A stretch of DNA of 64,000 nt from Rhabditoides inermis (GCA_963966185.1 CAWZYM010000343.1:166001-230000), one strand, 5' to 3'; shown: positions 1 through 14,027, numbered from the stretch's first letter. Notes: a model not told the origin generated them from the letters alone. Numbers and translations: made by a program.

Positions 1-374
1 TCTCTCTCTCTCTCCTATCCCGTGACTCCTTGACTCTCTGGACACGCCGTTCCGCGAACCATATGCCTTGTACTTGAATATATGCCAAACATGTGACTTC
101 TTTTTATCTATCTATTCTCTTTTTATCTATTCTATCATCGTAGTGGTAAGGTATTTTTTCCCCAAAGATTGCACATATTGTATAGGATTTCTTTGTTTGT
201 AAATATCACTATCATCCCCTCGAAGATGTGCTACTAAAGGAAAATCGAAAACGATGGAGAAAGTTTATTTTTTCTCGCTTCTGTGGGTTTGTTGACATAT
301 TCGGGATTACATATTAGGGATTATATAAAATATCGACAGAGCAGCTCTCTGAGCGAACGGAGAGAGACAGGTAG

Positions 375-411
<37 letters not shown>

Positions 412-718
412 TGAAACAGAGATTATAGCTATGAGAAGTTCCCGCATTCCTTATCGATTTCAGCAGAGTGAATGCTTTCGCATGCTACTTATTTTGTATT
501 CACATTCGTAATGCGTTTCACTGTAAATAATCGTGTCACCCGCTGTTAATAGAATTCTTTTTATCAAGTTGCAGGTTGCATAAGAACTGCCATATGCAGA
601 ACTTCCCTGTGAAAGAAATGAACCACGTGCGTCTCTATCTCTATCTCTATCTCTCCCTTACCCCTTTCTCTCTTTATCTCTCTCTCTCACCTTCTCTCGC
701 TCTCTCTCTCTCTCTCTA

Positions 719-750
<32 letters not shown>

Positions 751-941
751 CGTCCCTTTCTCTTTCACTCCCTAGCCATTCATATTTAGTCTCAGACCAA
801 TCCTGTTAGTACAAGTTCCCTTCTGTTTATGCGAGCACAACACACATAATGCATTTACTCGCATCATTCGTTCGTTTCTTATTATTCTGTTTTCGCGGTT
901 TGAGCCATCTGTGCTTGTTAGTTATCATGACAATCTTTCGT

Positions 942-994
<53 letters not shown>

Positions 995-1342
995 CTCATT
1001 CCTTACTCTATCTCTCTATTAGCAACGGTCTCCAATGATTCACCAGTAACCACCAGTTTTTTCTCTTTCTTTCTCTCTCTTTCTCTTCGTATTTCTTTTA
1101 GTTTTAATGCTACGAGCTTTGCTACTGCAACCTCTCGCCCTCTTTTATTCTCGCATTCTCTCTCTCTCTTTCTCTCTCTGTCTCTCTCTATCTCTCCCTT
1201 CCCTTTTTTATCTTACTCTTCCTTTTTTCCCTCTTCCTCTTTTTCCGCTGCCTTTCTCTATATATATATATCTATATGCTTCTCTCTAACTTTTCCTCTC
1301 TCCCTCTCTCTCTCTCTCCGTTCTTTGTCAATGCATTTTTAG
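1..1342. repeat. TC-rich microsatellite region, no gene seen
   Basis: The stretch is dominated by TC/GA simple repeats (GA run about 378-407, TC runs about 664-760 and 935-985, TC-rich to 1320). Open frames here are Leu/Ser-rich only because TCTCTC translates as Ser-Leu. No splice-bounded exon or conserved motif was recognised. Confidence 0.8.
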
Positions 1343-2165
1343 AGATTGAAGTAAAACTTTTGCTTGGACATGGAGCTTCCGCTGCCGGACAGCGAGATTT
1401 TGATGTTTTTTTAACCGGATACTGAAAGCAAAATTGAGGAGGTGGACTACAGCCGAGGACGTAAACTCAACTATCTGCAAAGTTTCATACAAATTGGTTT
1501 AGTATGAATCAAGTCGTGAACGCGGAACTAATCAAAATCGTAAAGAAATGCGAGGGCGCGCGCATCTTTTGATGATTGGACAATATGTTCCTCACACCGT
1601 AACCAATAACGCTGAATTTGGCAGGTACGCTCTTTTTGTTGAAACTATTTGTTGAACGTATTTACGGAAAAAGAAGCGAAGATGTTTCTTAGATGAGACA
1701 CGTTCACTGCGAACAGCAAAAAAAAAAAAGATTACTGTCGTGGTTTTTCTTCGAAATATAGGCAATGAGTGTAATTGGAGAGTAATCACGAAGTGGACTG
1801 CGTCCTGAAGTAATATGTAAACTTTCTGAAAAAACATGGTTGCCGTTATATAACATACATTTATTTATAATAATGGAACAAATTTTCGAGTTGTTGTGTT
1901 GTGTTGTACGTTTCAATCATGAAGTAAAATGTTTTTTCAGAGTTCTGAGAAGCAATTTCGCTGAAATTTGCAAAAAAATCCATTGAGCTGTGGTTAAGTA
2001 ATACGTTTTTTTTATTTCATAATCTACATAGCATGAGCAGAGCTCTTGCTGCAACGATTATTGTTTTTCATTGTAATACGAATGTTTGATGATTACAATG
2101 GATACAATTTTCACCAATATTCGGTATGATATACATTTCACTGCAGTCAAAAAGTTTCCCAATTA
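1343..2165. other. Unannotated stretch, partly shared with the second LRRC9 locus
   Basis: No supported gene. A short frame at about 1411-1500 (plus) is charged and preceded by stops, with no recognised family. Bases from about 1845 to 2165 match about 53585-53895, so this is the sequence flanking the last LRRC9-like exon in both duplicated loci, probably intron. The terminal LRRC9-like exons found at 51.4-53.0 kb are absent here. Confidence 0.5.
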
Positions 2166-3164
2166 GAAGCGGCGCGAAGCGCCGATCGTTTGGGTCTTAT
2201 CCAGCGGCGCGCAAAGCCGCTCGGCCCGCATGGCCGCCAAAATCGCTTGCAAGTCATTCAAAAAATAAATGTTTTAGTATTTTATCATGATATTGTCTCT
2301 AAATCGTCCGTTAAACAACTATAAACCAAAACAAAACATAAAACAATAGTTTAAGAACCAAAAATATGTTCGCTGGTTACGTCTGCACGTCTGTGAGGTA
2401 TGCTGCTGGTCGCTGATTCGCTGAAAGACCCGCTAACTAGCCCCGCCCCCGCGCGCTCATTGGTTCGTGATGCGGAATGTGTGCGGGAGAGCGCGATAAA
2501 TGTGGCCACTGTTTGTGATTTGCGTCGTCGTTCACGCGCGTTGTATTGTTGTTGTTATTTTTGTTGTTTAAAATACATTAACGTTGAGAAAAAGAAAATT
2601 TCTTCGAAATTCAACAAAAGGACATTCATTCTCTTTTAAAAAGTACAAGCGTAAAGCACCTCTGTTTTGGTCTATCTCAATTCAACAAAAGCACATGCAT
2701 AAAACTATTATTTCTACACTAAACTATAAACACAAACCTGCTCTCTCGAAACGATCACAAATGCATTGACAATAAATTGCAAAGATGCTATAGCACACAC
2801 ATTATATACTCACATTCTATCAACCCGTTCATCAAATGAGTCATCTATCATATATCAAAAAGCTCTTGTATTTGTATACATTCGAAAAAAAAAGAAAAAA
2901 AAATCATTGTAAACTAAACGATTGTTCTATAGCTGTTCAATTATTCTCACAATGCTTTCATGAGCAATGAGAAAGTTTATTATATACATAGACATAGCCC
3001 CTGTTGATAAATTAGCGATAAAGTATACGTTTCCACATATCGTTTGAGAGAGCAGGTTTGTGTTTATAGTTTAGTGTAGAAAAAATAGTTTTATGCATGT
3101 GCTTTTGTTGAATTGAGATAGACCAAAACAGAGGTGCTTTACGCTTGTACTTTTTAAAGAGAAT
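2166..3164 (-). mobile_element. Non-autonomous Helitron-like insertion in an LRRC9 intron
   Basis: About 1 kb is absent from the same intron in the second locus (around 53895), giving a clear empty site. Read on the minus strand it begins TCTCTTTAAAAAGTAC and ends with a short GC-rich hairpin (GGCGC..GCGCC) followed a few bases later by CTAA. This is the TC...hairpin...CTRR structure of Helitrons. Its 5' end is repeated in inverted orientation inside (about 2629-2748 against 3040-3164, roughly 117 bases). One extra T at the right junction makes the exact target dinucleotide uncertain. No Rep or helicase coding was seen. Confidence 0.7.
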
Positions 3165-3175
3165 TCTCAACTCAC

Positions 3176-3264
3176 TTGTTGCCAGACACATCGAGATAAG
3201 TGAGATTGGGGGTGGAGAGACCATCGATGTCCTTCAACCTATTGTCCCGGAGGCGCAGCTCCCT

Positions 3265-3302
<38 letters not shown>

Positions 3303-4353
3303 GCCCTCTCTCTCTCTCTCTCCCTCTCTCTCTCTCTCATTCCCCTTCACTATCTCCTCACTCAACACTCAACCTTACTTGAGATTCTGCAACGTCTTCT
3401 TCCTGATTGTCTTTATCTGGTTCTCGCTGAGATCGAGTGATGTGAGCGAGGGAAGATCGAATGCGAAGCAATCGAATCTAAAATGCGTGCGAAACGTGGT
3501 TTTTCATTTTTGTTTTATGGACAATAGTTACGGAACAGTGTTTTCTAATAAAGGTTGTACGAACTGTGAGCACACTCGCTATAGAACAGCATTGAAAAGT
3601 AATAGAATTAAGTTCAGCGACGCACCATGTACATACTTGCTTCTCTTTTTGCCTTCAGCAATGTTGTATAAAAATATGTGTGCCACTAAACACTTGTGAT
3701 GTTCTCCAATACTTGTTTTCACTTGGAACAGGTCCGTTGTTCACATTCGGATTCATTCTATCTCATATTTTTTTCTTCTTCAGACACATGGGATTTGATT
3801 ATGATGAGTGAATGAGGATATTGTGGTATAAGTGAACATCATAAAGTCTTAGGATCATATAAACATTGTGAAACATATCCACAACTCACTTGATGAGCTC
3901 ATTTCCTCTCAAATCGAGTGTAGTGAGTGCAGTGAGATGTGTCAATCCAAGTCGAGGAATGGAGGAGGAAGAGAGGGTATTGGAAGAGAGGTCGACATGG
4001 GAGAGGCAAAGGAACGACTGAAAAAGAGGGCGAATAGGAAATCACACCATCACACCACCACACCATCACACCATCATACCACTCACACAACCCACACCTC
4101 CACTCCTGTACACCACCACACCACCCACACCACATATAGGAAATCACACCACCACACCATCACACCACCACACCACTCACACAACCCACACCACCATACC
4201 ACCACACCATCAACATAATCAGTCGTAGAGAATAGTGTGGTTGTGTTAAGTTAAGTCGTGGGGGTGTGGTTGTGTGATGGTGTGGTGGTGTGGTGGTGTG
4301 GTGGTGTGGTGGTGTGGTGGTGTGAACTCCATATTGCCGAAAAAGAGTTGGTC

Positions 4354-4392
<39 letters not shown>

Positions 4393-4463
4393 TCTCTCAG
4401 TTTCCAACTACACTGGTTTTCCTAGAGCACATCTCTCTTTGTGGAAACTTGAGAGAGATGGTG

Positions 4464-4513
<50 letters not shown>

Positions 4514-5342
4514 TAGAGCCTAGAGAAAGGGATGGAGAATACCTACTGCATATTTGTTGTTCGGTTGGCAAAGAATGATCATCTGGTTGTTTGCGAGCAG
4601 CAGTTTCCTGAGGTTGGGAAGCATCGCCAACTCGTCTGCTCTAAAAATATTGAATGATCGATTATCGAATTATCGATCGGCTGACCTCTGCAGTCTGTTT
4701 CCAGCCAAATCAATTTCCTCCACTGTAGATACCCTGATAAAAGAATGTTTATTAGCAAAACTGCAAAACTGATGCGATTGATTGGCGAAAATCTATAAGC
4801 TGCTTATATGTTTTTATTGAAACATAATGCAGCTATCAAGGTAATGTATTTACGGGAATTCTTATACTGATAGGTTCGGTGCTCCCAAGCTCGTTCTTCC
4901 TAAATTTAGGCTATCAATCAGAGAGCGCGTTTGGAACGTGCGAGTCTGTAAATCCTTCTCTCTTGTTTCGCTGTATCATAATAGATGTCCTACCTCAACG
5001 ACCCCGTCTGCCGCTCCCCTGGGGGCGGCTTCCCCTGCTGCTTTCAAACGGTGGCTCCCCATTTAACTTTGTTTTGTTGTATCATATTTTTTTCTTTTTT
5101 TCACGTGTTATTATGTTGAATAACGCAAACGGAAAATTGTTGAATAACGCAAACGGAAAATGCGAACTTGTGAACCAACCTTTTTTGCATATAAAAGCAA
5201 CAGTAACAATCACTCACTCATCTACACATCCGCTGTCTATGGCTATCATCTCAAATTTCTGTTCGGCCAAGAGAAGACGGCGAGTGGTGGACAGAGTGGG
5301 GTACCTGGAAGAGAGAAGGCTCTCTCTCTATCTCTCTCTCTT

Positions 5343-5375
<33 letters not shown>

Positions 5376-5376
5376 T

Positions 5377-5417
<41 letters not shown>

Positions 5418-7314
5418 TTCTCTCTCCCCTATCTCTATCTCTCTCCGTTTCTCCCTGCCCCTTTCTCTTTCTCTCGCTCACACCTTCTCGTCCGAATTTA
5501 TGCATCATAATACCTATTGATCTTATTTAGGGAAACGATTAAACGTGAACAAGATGAATTTCAGTTATGAGATGGATTTTTGTTTTGTTTAGCCGGTTGA
5601 ATCCGGGGGCGCGGCTCAGTGGATAGACGAAGATCAACACTCAACCATCCATCAAAAGTGCACATTGGATTTCCAGTGATGTCGAGGAAAAAGAGTTTCG
5701 GAAAGATGTGAAAAAATGTCTGTAACGTACTTGTTTCTAATTACATCTATAGTCAGTGCCCGTCCGGTGTTGGACGCTGTCGCAGCACTCCGCTCCTCGA
5801 TTGGAACCTGAAAGTATGCCTACATAACGAACATCAACACTCAACCACTCACCTTTTCTCTATCGAGAGACAGTAGATACGGTGCTTGCAGCAAGATTTT
5901 CTTTCTAAAATGACAATAAAAAAGAAAATGACAATGAAAAAACACCTGTATCCATCAAAAGTGCACATTGGATTTCCAGTGATGTCGAGGAAAAAGAGTT
6001 TCGGAAAGTTCTGAAAAGGAATTCTTATGATAATCTCTTTATCTTTTTCCATTTTTCACCTTGAACATTTCGATTTCGTGTTTCTCCGACAGATGATTGC
6101 TGCCGAGAAAAAGGTACTGTAACAGCTGGCAAGATTCCAAACTCTGAAACGTATTTATGATTGTGATGATGTTCAAATAAATATAAAAGGTGTACGTCTC
6201 ACTGATATACTATAGGGACTGTATGTTGTGAATTATGATCAACCTTTGTTTTTTTATATGGAAGTATTACAAACTTTTATCGACTTGAGTAGATTGCGCT
6301 GGAGGTTGAGAGTGTGAAGCAGCTGAAAACAGTAGTGTAGTGTATAAAACTAAACTAATTAGAATTTTACCTGCAGGTTTGCGCAAAACTGCAGTCCAGC
6401 AATTCGATTGTCGGACAGATTCAGTTCGCAAAGCGTCTCCGGAAGGCTTTCTGTAGATTTGCATTTATCGTCTCTCTTCTCTCTTCTCTCTCCTTCTTCC
6501 CCCTCTCTCTCTCCTTCGATCAATACCATATTCACCTTCAAAAACGTAGCTCTCACGAAAGTTTTGTTGATATTACGTTCCAATAATTATGTAAAACTTA
6601 ATTGCGGCGGCTGGATACTTGACAATTGCGGCGTAATTCCGTAACTGAGCAATCTCATGGTATGTAGATGGTATTAAGTGATTAATACGCTCAATATGTA
6701 GCCTATCCTATGATTGTACAACTCTGCTCTCTTCTCAACCCTCCAAAAAAGGGGAAAATAGGAATGCCGCTCAAAAGGGGCAAAATGATACTAAGGAACA
6801 CGATTCTGGCAATGAAAATTGTGAAACGTTTCAAAAAAGTTTTTGAAATTATTTATTACGATTCCTTTGTCCAAATAGCCTAATTGGACGAGGGCGAGGT
6901 TCTTAACCCTCTCTCACCTTAATTCCAACTCACCAATTTTGTGGATGAAATTGTGCGAGGCATCCAGAAAAACGAGATTCGTCAAATGACGGAGCTGAGA
7001 GTATAGTAAGTACTTTTCAAGCCTGCATATATCATACACTTTTTATGAACATTATATATGTTATATTAATGGAAAGTGAATGTATTTACAATATGTTGTG
7101 ATGTGATTCTGTTATTCTGTAGCTGCATTACTGCAATACCTTCTTTATGCTAGTCAGTCTATTCTGCCGCAGTGATAGCTGTTGCAGCTGACAGCACTCT
7201 TCTGAAAACAGGAGATTCAAATGTCTTCAAATCCATTCACTTCTTACCTATTCCACCCAGCTTTGTGAGCTTCTGTCCAGAGAGATCGAGGGTTGTCACT
7301 GTGTTCTGGAAGAG

Positions 7315-7395
<81 letters not shown>

Positions 7396-10300
7396 CTCTC
7401 TTCCTCTCTCTCTCACCGCGAAATCGATCATATCGATAAGAATGTTGGTTCTAGCATATGCAAATACGAGTTCCAATGAACTGCGGATCGATAGGACGGT
7501 ACCATAGGAAGGTTCCTAAATCATTGTTTAGGTGAATACAATGTTACCTTTTGCTAATGCGTTTTTCAACTCACCTTACTCCACCTTCTGCGTAGAAAAT
7601 TAACACTGAGAAGGTCACGTGTCTTTTTCATTTTTCTGAAACACATTTTCTCAAATTGTAAAGCGTCTGCTGTTAGGGAAAAAATCTGGTACTTCTACAT
7701 CGTTTCTTGACTTGTTGCATGATATCATGTTCGATGAGAATAGACTAAATTATGAGACATCAATCATTAATCCAATACTCACTGTGGTTTACCAGCTGCC
7801 GCTTCTAGAACCGCCACCGAAGTGTCCTCTTTCTCGGGAGGGCGGGGCATCTTGTCCTCCTGGAAAACGGTAGTAGGATAATAATTTGATCTACTCCACT
7901 CGCTTAGGATTACGATAGGAGAATAATTTGATCTACTCCACTCGCTTAGGATTACGATAAGAGAATAATTTGATCTACTCCACTCGCTTAGGATTACCAT
8001 ATGAGAATAGTTTGATCTACTCCACTCGCTTAGGATTACGATAGGCAAATAGTTTGAGCTACTCCACTCGCTTAGGGTTACGATAGGAGAATAATTTGAT
8101 CTACTCCTCTCGCATAGAATTACGATAGGCAAATAGTTTGAGCTACTCCACTCGCTTAGGGTTACGATAGGAGAACAATTTGATCTACTCCACTCGCTTA
8201 GGATTACGATAGGAGAATAATTTGATCTACTCCACTCGCTTAGGATTACGATAGGAGAATAGTTTGAGCTACTCCACTCGCTTAGGGTTACGATAGGAGA
8301 ATAATTTGATCTACTCCACTCGCTTAGGATTACGATAGGAGAATAGTTTGAGCTACTCCACTCGCTTAAGGGTTACGATAGGAGAATAATTTGATCTACT
8401 CCACTCGCTTAGGATTACGATAGGAGAATAATTTAATCTACTCCACTCGCTTAGAATTACGATAGGAGAATAGTTTGAGCTACTCCACTCGCTTAGGGTT
8501 ACGATAGGAGAATAATTTGATCTACTCCACTCGCTTAGGATTACGATAGGAGAATAATTTGATCTACTCCACTCGCTTAGGATTACGATAGGAGAATAGT
8601 TTGATCTACTCCACTCGCTTAGGGTTACGATAGGAAAATAATTTAATAATAATAATAATAATTGTTTATCCATAAAACAGTCAGGCACTGAAAGAGGATA
8701 GTGGGGATGGTTTGGTCGGTCGATGTGTCGAGCAATCCAAGTCCACACACCGCAAGGCGAGACTGCAGCGCGCCCCTCAGAGGTACAAAGTGCTTGTGTG
8801 AGACACGCGCTCCCGGTAGGAAGCAGGCTGAAAGATGAGAGCAGGAAAAGCCTGCTACGAGACACTACAGTCAATGATAGTACTCACGCGATATACTAAA
8901 GCCTAGTGGGGTCGTCTAGTGGGTGAAGCAAAAGGAATCTATTGAGGGATAACTTAAATTCTTTCTTACTGTATAAACAAACGGTAGATCGGTCCAGCTT
9001 ATTCCAATAGTTTACTACTCGGGAGGAAACAAAAGTTGGCTCAGAGCCAGAGGCAGTATAGGTTATTTTAAGTCCATTAGAACGTAGTGATGCAGCTCGT
9101 GAATTTCGGGGAACTAGTGTGAAAGGCATGTGCTGCGTATTCATATAACCATACAGGTAACGGTGTACTATACGCAGATCCGTTTTGATTCGTCTGCACC
9201 ACAATGTTTCGAGAGATAGTTCAGATAAACGGTGGGGATATGACATTTTTGGCAATAATATTCGTTCATTAATACGTCGAATAATGCTGAGAGCCTGTTG
9301 GCACATGTCTCCGTTGAAAACATGTCAGTCCTTTTGCTCAACTGAGACAACGGTACAAACCAACTACTTTTACTTGGAAGTACTTTTGAAAGATAATATC
9401 TGTTCTTTTCTTAAGTTTTGTTTCACAAAATTACATTTTCATACACGTTCGCGATTCGCTGCGAGGATACCGACGCGCACCCGCTATTCGCCTATCTCTC
9501 TCTCTCTCACTCACACACAGAGGGGCGGGGCGAAAGCGATTGTCCGACGCCCGCCCGCCCGAGCGCCCGCCCGCCCGAGCGACCGACACCAATCTCAATC
9601 CGCACTCGAATGCGGACTCTCCGTATCTCGCTTCAAATTCAATCAAACTCAATACAACTTTCTATAACTCTATCGAATAGAGATGTGAATGCAATGTAAC
9701 AGTGGAAATCACTTCAAAATGAGGAAAAGTGCTTCATCCGGGAAAAGTCGTTTTTGAGCATTCTAGCGCGCGGGGACATCCAGTACAAACGAGAGGGCGC
9801 TGGCGCGCCCTCTCTAATTCACAATAGAAACATAATGTCTAAGCTGCTTATCCCGCTGCCTCTCCATCCAAGTGAGATCAGCACGCACGAATCGTCCGAC
9901 CCCTGCACGTCCGAGAGCTGCACGAACACGGCGAGTCGCATCCGCGTCTCTCAGCGACACCTTCACCGGCCGATATCCGGGTCCAATCTTGACATCCGGG
10001 CGGAATGCCTTGAGCACGAGGTCCTCTCCAAGTCCAGCTTCAATGACGGTCTTCTTGACTAGCGCGGTGAGCGTCTCCTCCGTTTCTCCTTCCTTCTCTT
10101 CGAGTCCAATAATAACGCAACGAGCATCCTTGCCTTCCTTGTCACGCTCCTCCTTCAGCTTCCCAGACTGCACGTACTCCTCGAACTTGACGTCGCGCGG
10201 AATGCGCTTCTTGACCTCCTCCAGATTGAACGGGTCGTACTTGTTGATGCGCTGCTGCACTGGTGCCGTTGATATCGATTGATTATCGATCTTGGCTTCG

Positions 10301-11327
10301 AGCATTGATGTCAGCTTGGCGAGCATAGCCTGCTGACCAGTAATCGTACCATGTTGAGCGGTGATCGTCTCCTGCTGCTTTGCGATCAGGTCCGTCATCA
10401 TCTGATATTGTTGGGCGTCGACTGTGACTTCATTGCCCGCCATCGTAGATAGACGACGGCCACGGGAGGCGACCGGCCACGAGAGAAGAACGAAAGGGAA
10501 TGATCGAAAGAACGAAAGAAGAACGAAAGGGAATAATCTACTCCTCTCGCTTAGGATTACGATAGGCAAATAGTTTGAGCTACTCCACTCGCTTAGGGTT
10601 ACGATAGGAGAATAATTTGATCTACTCCACTCGCTTAGGATTACGATAGGAGAATAATTTGATCTACTCCACTCGCTAAGGGTTACGATAGGCGAATAAA
10701 TTGAGCTACTTCACTTGCTAATGGTTACGATAGGCGAATAATTTGATCTACTCCACTCGCTTGGGATTACGATAGGCGAATAATTTGAGCTACTCCACTC
10801 GCTTGGATTTTCGATAGGGGAGTAATTTGAGCAACTCCATTTGCTTACATTAAGGGTTACCGTAGGAGAACGATTTGAAGCCCACCTTCAAATCCACGAC
10901 AATGTTGATGTCTTTCAACTTCTCCAACTGCTTCTCATACTTCGCATCGAATAACTCTGGGTGTCTGAAAGTTGCACGGGTGAAAACCGTTATAGAATGG
11001 AATGTATAAAACAGCGTAATTGAGTTCGCGAAAAAGTATACTCACCTCACATCATCCAGTTGTAGATGACCGGTTGAGACCGTTTCCACAGCACAAACGG
11101 CAACCTTCAATAACGTTTTTCATGTTATTATGATTATTATGTAAAGATGGTTCTACAATATCACGCGATTGTTCAACAAGTATAATCTACGCATTTTCAG
11201 TATAGAATAGAGTGAAACGTACGCAAAACTAACCAGGGACAACTCGCGCCAAGAAACTGCGTCTTCGGATGAGGATGTGGCTGAAGGGGGTGTGAGATAG
11301 GAGAGAGAGATAGATAGATAGAGAGAA

Positions 11328-11396
<69 letters not shown>

Positions 11397-11423
11397 TGAA
11401 GATAGATAGATGAATGGGGAGAA

Positions 11424-11476
<53 letters not shown>

Positions 11477-14027
11477 TCACCCACTGTCCTCCCCCTCCTC
11501 CTGCTCCTCTTTCTTCGTGAATCGAGTAGCGGCGACCGTTCGACACACGACGATGGGAAACGTGAAAATGCGGGTCTGAAAAGAAACCGACTGATACGTT
11601 TCATCCACTATATGAAACTATATTCCAGATAGTTTTCAGTAATCACTCTGCAGCAAACTGTTAGATTTCGAGTATTTTGCAAGTCAAACCTTCTCGCCAG
11701 CCTCCTTTCGCATCAGTTCGAAGTCACTGCAATGAGGGATCAGATGTGATATCAGTAATGAACAATTCATTTCGTTCTGGCATTCCAAGTTTCAAGTACT
11801 TTGCTAGCACATAAGTATTGTGTCCGAAAGTATACGTTCAGAGCGGTCTGATCGTTCCTGATCACCGCGCGGTTATTCATTCACATATAGGTCTTTCGTT
11901 TAACCGGTACTTGAACAACCGCTTCGTGACGCATAAACGGTTGAAAATCATCAGAAATGAGCCCCTGTATCTTTGAATACTTTCATAATCTCACCGGTAC
12001 ACCCTGATGGGTGGTCGTCGGAAGTCGTCGCTCAGATGTCGATCAACGAGTTCGAGAAGGGAACGGGTGTCGAATAGCCTGATAGTGTTCTATAAATAAT
12101 TAACTATAAAGTGAGTTTGTAATTTCCCATTTTACTTTTTTCGAACACGGTTTTTAAAACATAACAGTCAAATTTGTACAACTCAATTTCTATCCAGAGT
12201 TATTGAAATGCGTGATTAGCAACGTACGTTTCAATATGTTTTGATAAAGCTCGTTTTATTATAAATATTAATGCGTGATGAACGAGTAGTTTAAAGGAAC
12301 AGCGGCGACTTAAAGGTACAGTGGCGCATAATTTTAACCTCCAGGGCGATAGTTGACACATTGAAATGTAAGATATACAAAAATTGAACGATACAAGTCC
12401 GTTACCGCGTTACCCAGTCAATTACCCAAGCGTGTTGGGTAATTTATCGTTCAAATGGGGAAAGTGGCGCGAACCGCAAAAAAAGAGGCGCGAAAACGCG
12501 CCATGTGATATTGCGATGCACACATTTGATCGATCGATAGTTCATCCACTTCCTCACGCTTCTGTCACCCTCTCGGGTAACAGAGCGGTCTCTGTGCGCT
12601 CTGACCCAAGGAGTGGTGTGGCGTAGTGGATAAGAAAGTGGGCTACCACTCTCGCGGTCGCCAGTTCGATTCCTGTTTGCAACTTTGTCTGAAACATACA
12701 AGGTGAAGACCTTCACGATCTGACATCCATATGTGAAAGCAACGCGCAAATTTCAAAGTTTCTGTTACCCAAGGCATCCACTAAACGCCCCTGTTCCTTT
12801 AATTCTGCAACTAGCTCTCTTGAACGCGTATTAGCACTCATGCATGCAAAACATTTGCCGTAGACAGGACTAGAACCGGCGAGTTCAGCGCGATAACGGC
12901 GCACAAACGCATAGTACGTGAACGGGCTTCTTTCATCTGAGGTTACATCTTCTTTCGCATTTCTGCAGTATTGAAGAGTTCAACAGAATGAAAGTCGTGG
13001 CGGAACCAAATTTGAGTTTGGAATAAATTGTTGCAACAACGAGTTGCAACATTTGAAATCATCGATAATCGTTGTTTTTTCACACAAATCGAATAAGATT
13101 TAGGTTAATATGATTCTTGCAAACATTCCGAGTCAAAAATAAGTCGCCAGTGTACCTTCAAGGTAATTAAAATACGATTGATTAGAACAACATGTATGAA
13201 TTTTTCAAATTTTCGAAGACAACTCTCACGAAGACATAAAAGACAATGACACAGAGCTTTTTTTTACAACAACGCCCACATGCACGCTACATATTTGCAT
13301 CTCCATAGTACAATTTTTTTAATTTGGATTTGTGTGATGTAGGCTTTGTAGTTTCATATGCATAGTTCCGTTTCACATACCTGGTACTGGCATCTTTATC
13401 TACCATGAATAGCTTCTCCGAGTCTCCTCTAGTGAGTGGATGGGACATGCGACACCATTTGAGCAGCAACTAAAACACCGATTCAATTCACCAACATCCC
13501 CGGAAGCAAGAAAGCTGCTTTTTCTATACTTCATCAGTTCCTTTTGTGAGTGATGTTTGTACAATGAAATGTTTTATTGCAACAAATTACAGTCACAACA
13601 AAAAAACTTGAAATTGTATCATTTCAGTGTTTCCATCGATATCATCCCAGTAAAACGTACCTGAACCGAAACAATGAAACAACACACCTCGTAGTTGTTC
13701 TTGGCAGTGCAGTTGAAGTTGAGGAACTGGGTGAGGATCTTCTCTTCATTCTCGGTTGGGGGAGAGAGACCACACTTGCCGGAGGATTCCAGGTCGGCTG
13801 GAGAGAGAGTGTATGTGTGTGAGAGATAGGGAGAGAAAGAGAGAAGAGAGAGAGAGAGAGATCCTGATATATAGAAAATGGCCTGTCCGTACGTCTATCA
13901 GAAAGTGACGCTGATGCGGCGTTCTCTTCAGCTAGCATGTGAGACGCGCCGGGTTTGCACTATTCTTAAGCCCCGCCCATTACAACCAGGAGGAGGAGCG
14001 CCGTAGGCGCGACTCCGACTGTTAGAC

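Larger units (their letters stand above)
3176..7859 (-). other. LRRC9-like locus 1: C-terminal LRR exon block
   Basis: Exons: 7783-7859, 7575-7587, 7417-7515, 7248-7305, 6934-6994, 6371-6450, 6275-6322, 6060-6143, 5946-6010, 5853-5904, 5731-5807, 5218-5304, 4686-4733, 4547-4640, 3890-4017, 3379-3477, 3176-3262. LRR cores include TTLDLSGQKL, CELNLSDNRI, HTLNLQRNLL, LFFLDITGNP, EEIDLAGNRL, TTLDLRGNEL, TSLDLSENQI and TYLDVSGN. LDITGNPMC plus LLSLDREKVPIEER is an LRR cap. Every exon has a counterpart at 53.8-57.4 kb, usually differing by synonymous or conservative changes, which supports the frames. The 13-base exon 7575-7587 is small but keeps phase. Confidence 0.8.
8644..10532 (-). mobile_element. 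CR1/Jockey-type LINE copy inserted in the satellite, truncated and interrupted
   Basis: Read on the minus strand it contains an ORF1-like frame (9814-10443), a Helitron-like fragment (9265-9818), then the C-terminal part of a LINE reverse transcriptase (8896 to about 9265), and ends in a TTA-repeat tail at 8644-8661. The 42-bp satellite lies directly on both sides, so the LINE jumped into the array. Most of the endonuclease and RT core is missing. Confidence 0.75.
12287..13165. mobile_element. Non-autonomous element with inverted ends and two tRNA-like modules
   Basis: The ends read TTAAAGGAACAGCGGCGACTT with AAAGGTACAGTGGCG just inside on the left, and AAGTCGCCAGTGTACCTT on the right, an imperfect inverted pair. 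Inside are two tRNA-like modules facing each other (12614-12690 plus, about 12836-12905 minus). The sequence inside the right end (TTAGGTTAATATGATT) recurs at the same place in the element at 16066-16435. It sits in an LRRC9-like intron. Confidence 0.6.

Noticed and set aside
576..1342. Leu/Ser-rich open frames over TC runs, here and at 5-5.5, 26-27, 29 and 47 kb
   Set aside because: TCTCTC translates as Ser-Leu and GAGAGA as Arg-Glu; these frames follow the microsatellites and not gene structure.
7872..8643. Tandem 42-bp units as a CRISPR array
   Set aside because: There are no unique spacers between repeats; units are contiguous, and the setting is eukaryotic.
12614..12690. Functional tRNA gene
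   Set aside because: A and B boxes are present but no convincing acceptor and anticodon stems, and related modules sit inside repeats.
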